NCBI GenBank assembly: GCA_027858595.1
Contig: JAQICK010000048.1
Span: 1 to 5,945 of the forward strand
Direction: 5' to 3'
DNA length: 5,945 bases
From: Melioribacteraceae bacterium
Lineage (GTDB): Bacteria; Bacteroidota; Ignavibacteria; Ignavibacteriales; Melioribacteraceae
Shown: positions 1-4,909 of the stretch, in pieces
Position numbering within the stretch: position 1 is the first letter of the stretch
Layout: every line of letters starts with the position of its first letter
Position numbers and translations under genes: made by a program
The notes under the pieces: generated by a model
Databases searched by the model: none
Told to the model about the DNA's origin: nothing
Seen by the model: the letters and a program-made list of their open reading frames with translations, nothing else

Positions 1-225
1 ATGTATGAATTAACCGCTGCACATCGCACGTATCCTTTTAATACTATGATTCGTGTAGTTAACCTTAAAAATAATAAAACAATAATTATTAGGATAAATG
101 ACAGAGGGCCATTTGTAGAAGGGCGGATTATAGATTTATCTTTAGGTGCAGCAATTCAATTAGGGATGGACAAAACTGGAATTCAAGAAGTACGTCTTGA
201 AATAATTGAATGGGGAATTGAGTAA
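1..225 (+). CDS. rlpA: RlpA-family septal-ring lytic transglycosylase-like protein, C-terminal fragment (5' end outside window)
   Basis: The 74 visible residues are the C-terminal part of a double-psi beta-barrel domain of the RlpA (rare lipoprotein A) family, whose members act in the envelope on peptidoglycan, in some species as lytic transglycosylases on strands lacking stem peptides. Seen in the sequence: LTAAHRTYPF at residues 4-13, INDRGPF at 32-38 and GRIIDLS at 41-47, all family hallmarks. His8 corresponds to the family's conserved active-site histidine; the conserved glutamate of the usual GExYD segment would lie just upstream of the window. The ATG at position 1 is almost certainly an internal Met (family consensus DMNALTAAH), so the true start, signal peptide and any lipobox are outside. 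The protein stops right after the barrel (WGIE, TAA at 223-225), so it has no C-terminal SPOR domain, unlike many proteobacterial RlpA proteins. It converges with the DUF5916 gene. Family assignment is firm; enzymatic activity is inferred. Confidence 0.88.
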   Translation: MYELTAAHRTYPFNTMIRVVNLKNNKTIIIRINDRGPFVEGRIIDLSLGAAIQLGMDKTGIQEVRLEIIEWGIE

Positions 226-272
226 AAATTTTGTCGCAAAATAGCTACTTGTTGTTTTATCTAAAACACCTT

Positions 273-292
273 TTACGGCTAAGTTCTAGTAA
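273..292 (-). repeat. 20-bp imperfect inverted repeat, copy 1 (downstream of the DUF5916 gene)
   Basis: Read on the minus strand this is TTACTAGAACTTAGCCGTAA. It matches positions 3188-3207 on the plus strand at 18 of 20 bases, with the first 13 identical. The two copies lie in the two non-coding gaps on either side of the DUF5916 gene, in opposite orientation, about 2.9 kb apart. Each copy begins with TTAC and ends with GTAA. The function is unknown; a dispersed genomic repeat, a protein-binding site or chance are all possible. Confidence 0.45.
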
Positions 293-332
293 CACAATAA
301 CTTTTACTCTCTAATCAATCTGAGTGATTGCT

Positions 333-355
333 AAAAAACAATAATGCAGACATTA
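333..355 (-). terminator. weak Rho-independent terminator candidate for the DUF5916 gene
   Basis: On the minus strand, just past the TAG stop at 377-379, there is a small hairpin TAATG-TCTG-CATTA (positions 355 down to 342) followed by TTGTTTTTT (341 down to 333). The placement and the T-tract are right for an intrinsic terminator, but the stem has only five pairs and one G-C pair, so it would be weak. A second small hairpin, CAATC-TGAGT-GATTG at 316-330, follows. No convincing terminator for rlpA is visible on the plus strand. Confidence 0.3.
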
Positions 356-376
356 ATAGAACTCAGCCACTTTTAT

Positions 377-3025
377 CTAAATATCGATCCAATAAGTAAA
401 TTTTAACAAAAACACATTGTCTGTTTCAGCTTCCCAAAGATTTGCAAAATCGTTTGCGACATCAAACTTTCCTTGGTTTTCATAATTTGATCTATCATTT
501 GTCCAAACAAAATAAAGAATTGAACCAGGCAGTACCTCGTATCTAAAAACTAAATTTGCTCGAAAGGACTTGAAGTTAAAATCTGGATTTTCAAAAGTAA
601 AATTTGACTCTCCACTTCCATCAGGGTCAACAGTATATTCGCTATTATCCGAATCGTAAGTTATTGTTGAACCGTTATCGCCATAGTAGTCATAATCTAG
701 AGCTCTTGGTCTTTCTAATTTCTTAAAATTAGCATAATTGCCAACAGAAATAAGAGGCTGAACAAAAAGTTGTAAACTTAGCTTAGGTGTAAAAGTCCAG
801 TTTAATCTAATATTTGCCGAAATAGTTTTCTGGTTCATTTCTCCAAAAACATATCGACTACCATATGTATTAGTTGCGTTTACATCTTCAACAGCTGTAA
901 CCCACTGCAACATTGATAAATTATTACTAAATTCTGGCCCAATGCTAAAATCTATTTGTGGTGATGGTTTCCACTGAAAATCAATTCCAAAACTATATGC
1001 ATCTCCACCAAGTTCATCACTACCGATTTCAGCATTGTACTGAATTACATAATCTTCCCGTCTATCTGTGTACCCATCAATTTCAAAAAAACAGCTTGAT
1101 GGATTAAGGGTTTTGGGACCACCGCGAGTATTGGTTTTTGAAAAAGAACCTGGGAAATATCCCACATCAAATCCTATATTGAAATAGTTCTCAAATTCGA
1201 AGTGGGAGAATACCATAAATCCATTATTGAGTATATCCCCTTCAAAGTCGTATGATTCAAAATGAGCTGCATAAATTGTTTTACGGCGAAATATTCCATC
1301 AGCTTCATACCAATTATAACCAAGAACAAGATGCCCATTTATTTTATCTGCATTCCATTGAAAACCAATATCGTTGTGATCAAAATTAGGAGACGCTGCA
1401 CCAAGGGCAGCATTAATATAAAAGTTCCCTTTTTGTTTGTTTAACATAATTCTTGAATACCATCCAGAGAGAGATGTTAAATTTGTATCAAGAATATTAT
1501 AAGTTGCATCAGGTCTTTGTGCGTAACGGTAAGGCTCTTCTTGCTTAGAAGTAATTGATTCCTTTGAACCACTAATATACGAACCAACTACAGAGCCGGT
1601 AACTACATAGGTTTCATCTTCATCTAAAAAAGTCCAGCCATCAGTTCCAAAAGAATAGGCTTCGTTTACCAATTGGTTTTTAACATTAGGATTACTAACA
1701 TCTCTGTTAACGGACGTAAAAATTACTCCAAGTGCTTGCTTGTTATCGCTAAATTGTTTGTTAGTTCTAAACACTCCATAATGTGTTAAAGGTTCAATCT
1801 CTTCCTCAAACTGATTTCCCCCCAACTGAAGAGTTTGGTATGTTCTTTCAGTAACAGAACTTATTGTGCCCACTGACCAAGAATCATTAATTTTCCCAGT
1901 AAATTTAGCTGCCCCAAGAATTCTTGTATCCCCTGGTCTATCCATATAATCATAATCACTATCAGACCAAACTTGAGGAGAGCGTCCAATTCTCCTTGAA
2001 TAAAAAAGTTCAGGTGTTCCAAAATTAAAGCCCCAATTATTATTTGCACCTCCACGACCAAAATTAAAAATGCTAGATCCTTCAATAAAGAAAGGTCTCT
2101 TTTCCTGATAAAATGTTTCGAAAGCACTTAAATTTACTACAGCAGGGTCAACTTCCACTTGACCAAAATCTGGATTTATTGTACCATCAAAACTTAAATT
2201 ACTTCCTACTCCTATTTTGAAATCACCACCAACCGATGTTTGAAATTGATTTCCTTTATAAAATGGATTGCCATCTTCGTGTTGTAAAAACTGAGCCTTT
2301 TGAACAAGATATGGAAGAAATTCTATTCTCTGTTTCATTTTTACGCCTTGTAAGCCCACTAAAGTAGCCATACGTGAAGCGTATCCATTTTCGTCTTTTG
2401 GAACCATTTCAAAATATGATTCCTCATTTTTTCTTTTTATATCACGTTCAAAATTAATTCCCCATTCCATAACCTCACCTTCACTAAAGCGAAGCTGGGA
2501 GAAAGGAATTTTCATTTCAACATTCCAACCGTTAGTATCAACTAGCACTTTCGATTCCCACACGCCATCCCACGATTCATCAATTCTGGTATCATTAGAA
2601 ACTGTTGCGTCTGCAACAGAGCCTCCTGCATTAACAGCAAACATAAATCCAGTTCGTTTATCAAAAAATGGATCAATCCCAACAATAAACCAATCGGAAC
2701 TTGAAAAATTATCTCGCCTAACTAACATTTGGTCTATTAACTCAGGTTCCGAATCGGATAATTTTGCCGAGAAATAAATGTATTCATCATCATATCCCAC
2801 CCAAACGTTCGTTAATTCAGTTGCTGGCTTCCCTTCATCTGGATTTTTTTGTGTAAAATCATCTATTGGAGTATTGCTGTACATGGTCTCATCTAGAACG
2901 CCATCTATAATTAATGGTGTTTCAATTCGATATGCTTTAACTTTTTTGTCACTAGATTGGTTAGCCAAAATCGAAACCGCGAATAATGTAACGAGAATAA
3001 AAGTGGGATAGTTTATTTTTTGCAT
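377..3025 (-). CDS. DUF5916 outer-membrane protein with N-terminal CBM9-like domain
   Basis: This 882-residue protein is exported and probably sits in the outer membrane. Residues 1-21 look like a signal peptide (Lys3, then a hydrophobic run FILVTLFAVSILA, cleavage probably after Ala21). Residues about 35-220 resemble a family 9 carbohydrate-binding (DOMON-like) fold: LIIDGVLDETMY at 38-49, VWVGYDDEYIYFSAKLSD at 74-91, WNVEMKIPFSQLRF at 167-180 and WGINFERDI at 188-196. From about 230 on it matches the DUF5916 barrel region, with the hallmark stretch NPDFGQVEVDPAVVNLSAF at 284-302 followed by FYQEKRPFFIEGSSIF (305-320) and LFYSRRIGRSP (340-350). The rest alternates aromatic/polar beta strands and ends VFLLKFTYWIDI, as expected for a transmembrane barrel. 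No TonB box, plug domain or T9SS tail is evident. The ATG at 3025-3023 puts the signal peptide at the N-terminus; no strong Shine-Dalgarno precedes it. The substrate is unknown; the CBM9-like fold hints at glycan or ligand binding, but this is inference. It is transcribed alone, divergently from panB. Confidence 0.9.
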   Translation of the reverse strand: MQKINYPTFILVTLFAVSILANQSSDKKVKAYRIETPLIIDGVLDETMYSNTPIDDFTQKNPDEGKPATELTNVWVGYDDEYIYFSAKLSDSEPELIDQMLVRRDNFSSSDWFIVGIDPFFDKRTGFMFAVNAGGSVADATVSNDTRIDESWDGVWESKVLVDTNGWNVEMKIPFSQLRFSEGEVMEWGINFERDIKRKNEESYFEMVPKDENGYASRMATLVGLQGVKMKQRIEFLPYLVQKAQFLQHEDGNPFYKGNQFQTSVGGDFKIGVGSNLSFDGTINPDFGQVEVDPAVVNLSAFETFYQEKRPFFIEGSSIFNFGRGGANNNWGFNFGTPELFYSRRIGRSPQVWSDSDYDYMDRPGDTRILGAAKFTGKINDSWSVGTISSVTERTYQTLQLGGNQFEEEIEPLTHYGVFRTNKQFSDNKQALGVIFTSVNRDVSNPNVKNQLVNEAYSFGTDGWTFLDEDETYVVTGSVVGSYISGSKESITSKQEEPYRYAQRPDATYNILDTNLTSLSGWYSRIMLNKQKGNFYINAALGAASPNFDHNDIGFQWNADKINGHLVLGYNWYEADGIFRRKTIYAAHFESYDFEGDILNNGFMVFSHFEFENYFNIGFDVGYFPGSFSKTNTRGGPKTLNPSSCFFEIDGYTDRREDYVIQYNAEIGSDELGGDAYSFGIDFQWKPSPQIDFSIGPEFSNNLSMLQWVTAVEDVNATNTYGSRYVFGEMNQKTISANIRLNWTFTPKLSLQLFVQPLISVGNYANFKKLERPRALDYDYYGDNGSTITYDSDNSEYTVDPDGSGESNFTFENPDFNFKSFRANLVFRYEVLPGSILYFVWTNDRSNYENQGKFDVANDFANLWEAETDNVFLLKFTYWIDI

Positions 3026-3071
3026 GCTATTCTTGTTTTTTTAATCAACATCTATTAAGACTCTTTAAATG

Positions 3072-3091
3072 AATATTTGTTGCAAAATATT
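3072..3091 (-). promoter_or_regulatory. AT-rich hairpin in the probable leader of the DUF5916 mRNA
   Basis: AATATTT (3072-3078) and AAATATT (3085-3091) are perfect reverse complements around a 6-base centre. It lies 47-66 bases before the DUF5916 start codon. All seven pairs are A-T, so the RNA stem would be unstable; it could equally be a DNA dyad or simply AT-rich sequence. No known riboswitch class is recognisable. Confidence 0.15.
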
Positions 3092-3140
3092 ATCGGAATA
3101 GAAAATTTATTTGCGTTGCTAGTTTTTTATCACATTTAGG

Positions 3141-3152
3141 GTTTTGCAAAAC
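3141..3152. promoter_or_regulatory. 12-bp perfect palindrome, possible operator of the DUF5916 gene
   Basis: GTTTTGCAAAAC is an uninterrupted perfect palindrome 116-127 bases upstream of the DUF5916 start codon. It overlaps the TAGTTTTG element (3154-3147, minus strand), which fits the -7 consensus of Bacteroidota promoters. Palindromes with a central TTGCAA are plausible regulator half-site pairs, but no regulator can be named. Confidence 0.3.
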
Positions 3153-3154
3153 TA
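3147..3154 (-). promoter_or_regulatory. candidate Bacteroidota-type -7 element (TAnnTTTG) for the DUF5916 gene
   Basis: Read on the minus strand this is TAGTTTTG, an exact match to the TAnnTTTG consensus of the primary sigma factor in Bacteroidota. No clear TTG -33 element sits at the expected distance upstream (around 3172-3180), so the promoter is only half supported. It would give a leader of roughly 110-120 bases. Confidence 0.2.
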
Positions 3155-3187
3155 CTATTTTTACTAAATTTACATTGTAAATCTAAA

Positions 3188-3207
3188 TTACTAGAACTTA
3201 TCTGTAA
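3188..3207 (+). repeat. 20-bp imperfect inverted repeat, copy 2 (upstream of the DUF5916 gene)
   Basis: TTACTAGAACTTATCTGTAA matches the reverse complement of 273-292 at 18 of 20 positions; the two differences are at the 14th and 16th bases. It lies between the two candidate divergent promoters. The shared TTACTAG start recurs at 3216-3222 without the rest of the repeat. Confidence 0.45.
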
Positions 3208-3272
3208 TCAGAGGGTTACTAGTTGAAATGGATGAACTTCATTTAGGACTTGATTGAAACAACAGGTACCTT

Positions 3273-3301
3273 TTGCACAATTCAATTGTCGCAGTTATAG
3301 G
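3273..3301 (+). promoter_or_regulatory. candidate sigma-70-like promoter for panB-panC-coaBC
   Basis: TTGCAC (3273-3278) and TATAGG (3296-3301) are separated by exactly 17 bases, the ideal -35/-10 spacing, though they match consensus at only 3 and 4 of 6 positions. Transcription would start near 3308, giving a leader of about 48 bases before panB. No exact TAnnTTTG element is seen on this strand; TACCTTTTG (3267-3275) is one base off. Confidence 0.33.
3277..3289. promoter_or_regulatory. 13-bp dyad ACAATT-C-AATTGT, possible operator of the pan operon
   Basis: This is a perfect inverted repeat of 6-base arms around a single C. With one unpaired base at 3290 it extends by a further GC/GC pair (3275-3276 with 3291-3292). 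The one-base centre rules out an RNA hairpin, so if functional it would be a DNA-binding site. It falls wholly within the -35/-10 interval of the predicted pan promoter, where a repressor could block polymerase. Confidence 0.3.
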
Positions 3302-3355
3302 CTCAACAGTTTTTCAATCATCTAATAATTTAAGTTAAATTAACTTGGATAGAAG

Positions 3356-4144
3356 ATGACAAACATAGATCAATTTAAAAAGATGCAAGATAGTAATAGT
3401 AAAATTTCAGTTGTTACTTGCTATGATTATTGGAGTGCTAAAATAATAGATCAATCTAATATTGATGCAATTCTTGTTGGCGATAGTGCTACAATGGTTA
3501 TGCACGGATTTGGAAGCACTACAAATGCAAATATAGAAATGATGGAATTTCATGTTGCTGCTGTTAGAAGAGGAATTAAAAATAAATTTATTATTGCAGA
3601 CTTACCATTTCTAGCTCATCGAAAAGGAAAAAAATGGCTAATGAATGCAGTTGATAGACTTATTAAAGCTGGAGCTAACTCTGTGAAAATTGAAGGCGCT
3701 GGTGATAGTTTAAAAGCTATTTCGCATGTTGTAAATTCTGGAGTTCCAGTTATGGGGCATATTGGTTTAACACCCCAAAGTATAAATCAACTTGGTGGAT
3801 TTAAAGTACAAGGGAAAGAAGATAAGAGCTCGGAGAGGTTAATTAAAGAGGCAAAGGATTTAGAACAGTCTGGAGTTTTTGCCATTGTTCTTGAATTAGT
3901 TCCAGAATCTCTTGCTGAAAAAATAACCGAATCTATAAATATTCCTACAATTGGAATTGGTGCTGGGAATAAAACTTCCGGACAAGTTTTGGTCTTACAA
4001 GATTTACTTGGAATGGATAATGAATTTAATCCAAAATTTCTCAAAAAATATCTCGATGGATTTTCGCTAATAACCGAAGCATTAAATAGTTATGATAATG
4101 ATGTTAAGTCTCAAGTATTCCCCTCCAAAGCGGAGAGTTATTAA
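3356..4144 (+). CDS. panB: 3-methyl-2-oxobutanoate hydroxymethyltransferase (ketopantoate hydroxymethyltransferase)
   Basis: PanB transfers a hydroxymethyl group from 5,10-methylene-tetrahydrofolate to 2-oxoisovalerate to give ketopantoate, the first committed step of pantothenate synthesis (cytosol). The 262 residues match the usual length of about 260-275. The conserved blocks are present in order: VVTCYDY (19-25), ILVGDS (39-44), ADLPF (81-85), VKIEGA (110-115), GHIGLTPQS (134-142), GGFKVQG (147-153), LELVP (179-183) and IGIGAG (199-204). By comparison with the E. coli enzyme, the metal/substrate residues are Asp43, Asp82 and Glu113, with Lys111 beside the substrate and Glu180 as the catalytic base; all are kept, so it should be active. 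An in-frame TAG (3350-3352) two codons upstream fixes the ATG at 3356. The preceding GGATAGAAG is a poor, very close ribosome site. It is the first gene of the operon, and its TAA directly abuts panC. Confidence 0.96.
   Translation: MTNIDQFKKMQDSNSKISVVTCYDYWSAKIIDQSNIDAILVGDSATMVMHGFGSTTNANIEMMEFHVAAVRRGIKNKFIIADLPFLAHRKGKKWLMNAVDRLIKAGANSVKIEGAGDSLKAISHVVNSGVPVMGHIGLTPQSINQLGGFKVQGKEDKSSERLIKEAKDLEQSGVFAIVLELVPESLAEKITESINIPTIGIGAGNKTSGQVLVLQDLLGMDNEFNPKFLKKYLDGFSLITEALNSYDNDVKSQVFPSKAESY
4132..4137 (+). promoter_or_regulatory. ribosome binding site of panC
   Basis: GGAGAG lies inside the last codons of panB, 7 bases before the panC ATG at 4145. It is the best Shine-Dalgarno match in the window and supports this start. 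Ribosomes finishing panB could also reinitiate at the abutting TAAATG. Confidence 0.65.
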
Positions 4145-4909
4145 ATGGTAAAACCAATTAAATCTGTTGATGAGTTTTTGCTAATAAGAGAGTCATCCAA
4201 TTATGCGGATGTATCTGTTGGCTTTGTTCCAACAATGGGAGCTTTGCACGAAGGACACTTATCGTTAATAAGAAAATCGAAAGAAGATAATGACATTACA
4301 GTTGTTTCAATTTTTGTTAATCCAACTCAGTTTAATGATAAATCAGATTTTGAAAATTATCCAACAAATATTGATGATGATATAGCAAAACTCAACGAAG
4401 AAAAAGTCGATTTCCTCTTCCTCCCAAATCATGAAGATATATATATAGATAATTATAATTACACAGTCTCCGAAAACGATTTTAGCAACGAGCTATGTGG
4501 TGAATATCGTAAAGGACATTTTGATGCTGTGCTAACTATAGTAATGAAGCTATTGAATATTGTAAAAGCAAATGTTGCTTACTTTGGCGAAAAAGACTTC
4601 CAACAATACTTATTGATTAAAGGAATGGCTGAAGCATTTTTTATCGACACTGAAATTGTTTCTGTTAAAACTGAAAGAGAAAAAGATGGCTTGGCTTTAA
4701 GCTCAAGAAACATAAGACTATCCGGTGCTGAAAGAGAAAAAGCAACAATATTCCCAAAGCTATTAAGTTCAAATAAAAGTTGTTCCCAAATAGAAAGTGA
4801 ACTTATAGAAAACGGATTTAAAGTTGATTACATAAAAGAATTTGATGGACGGAGATTTGGGGCTGTTCATGTAGGAAGCGTGAGGTTAATAGACAATGTT
4901 AAAATATAA
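4145..4909 (+). CDS. panC: pantothenate synthetase (pantoate--beta-alanine ligase), short form
   Basis: PanC joins pantoate and beta-alanine through a pantoyl-adenylate, using ATP, to form pantothenate. The Rossmann-type nucleotidyltransferase domain is intact: PTMGALHEGH (29-38) with the HxGH-type signature at His35-His38, VSIFVNPTQF (54-63), CGEYRKGHFDAVLTIV (118-133), YFGEKDFQQ (146-154), which includes the pantoate/ATP-binding region, and the KMSKS-like segment ALSSRN (184-189). The C-terminal domain is short: 66 residues run from SSRN to the closing RLIDN (247-251), against about 90 in E. coli PanC as I recall it, and the whole protein has 254 residues against about 280. The missing parts appear to be a helical stretch around 205-215 and a loop/strand stretch around 233-240. 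The reading frame shows no frameshift, and RLIDN is kept, so this looks like a natural short form and not a broken gene. It starts immediately after the panB stop and overlaps coaBC by 14 bases. Confidence 0.95.
   Translation: MVKPIKSVDEFLLIRESSNYADVSVGFVPTMGALHEGHLSLIRKSKEDNDITVVSIFVNPTQFNDKSDFENYPTNIDDDIAKLNEEKVDFLFLPNHEDIYIDNYNYTVSENDFSNELCGEYRKGHFDAVLTIVMKLLNIVKANVAYFGEKDFQQYLLIKGMAEAFFIDTEIVSVKTEREKDGLALSSRNIRLSGAEREKATIFPKLLSSNKSCSQIESELIENGFKVDYIKEFDGRRFGAVHVGSVRLIDNVKI
4882..4886 (+). promoter_or_regulatory. ribosome binding site of coaBC, inside panC
   Basis: GAGGT sits 9 bases before the coaBC ATG at 4896, within the last codons of panC. Together with the in-frame TAG at 4890-4892, which blocks any further upstream start, it fixes the coaBC start. 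Confidence 0.55.

Larger units (their letters stand above)
3026..3355. other. 330-bp divergent intergenic region between the DUF5916 gene and panB
   Basis: No credible gene lies here. The longest thing resembling one is a 9-codon frame (3228-3257), upstream of the likely panB promoter. The stretch is AT-rich and holds the candidate promoters, dyads and repeat copy listed separately. CTAG occurs three times within about 100 bp (3119-3122, 3191-3194, 3219-3222), and TTACTAG occurs twice, 28 bp apart (3188-3194 and 3216-3222). It must contain the start sites for both divergent transcripts. Confidence 0.8.

Noticed and set aside
1..3. ATG at the first base as a true start codon of the rlpA gene
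   Set aside because: The protein would begin in the middle of the double-psi barrel; this Met fits the internal DMNALTAAH-type position of the family, and the coincidence is due to the window edge.
228..242. Hairpin ATTTTG-TCG-CAAAAT right after the rlpA stop, considered as a terminator
   Set aside because: The stem is almost all A-T, the loop has only three bases, and no run of T residues follows on the plus strand.
320..366. Inverted repeat CTGAGT (320-325) / ACTCAG (361-366) downstream of the DUF5916 gene
   Set aside because: Six pairs around a 35-base loop is too weak, and the inner hairpin with its T-tract explains the region better.
1262..1444. 60-codon open frame on the plus strand inside the DUF5916 gene
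   Set aside because: It lies wholly antisense to a strongly supported gene, has no recognisable domain and no ribosome site; it is a shadow frame.
1861..2127. 88-codon minus-strand frame overlapping the DUF5916 gene
   Set aside because: Out-of-frame shadow of the real gene; its low-complexity hydrophobic composition matches misread beta-strand codons.
2778..3011. 77-codon plus-strand frame opposite the DUF5916 N-terminus
   Set aside because: Antisense to the signal peptide and CBM9-like domain, with no family resemblance.
3228..3257. 9-codon frame MDELHLGLD ahead of panB, considered as a leader peptide
   Set aside because: It ends before the predicted pan promoter, is too short to judge, and shows no run of regulatory codons such as Val, Ile or Cys repeats.
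3308..3355. Riboswitch or attenuator in the panB leader
   Set aside because: The predicted leader is only about 48 bases, AT-rich, and shows no stable stem or known aptamer signature.
3787..4044. 85-codon minus-strand frame inside panB
   Set aside because: Antisense to conserved PanB motifs (GGFKVQG, LELVP, IGIGAG); a shadow frame.
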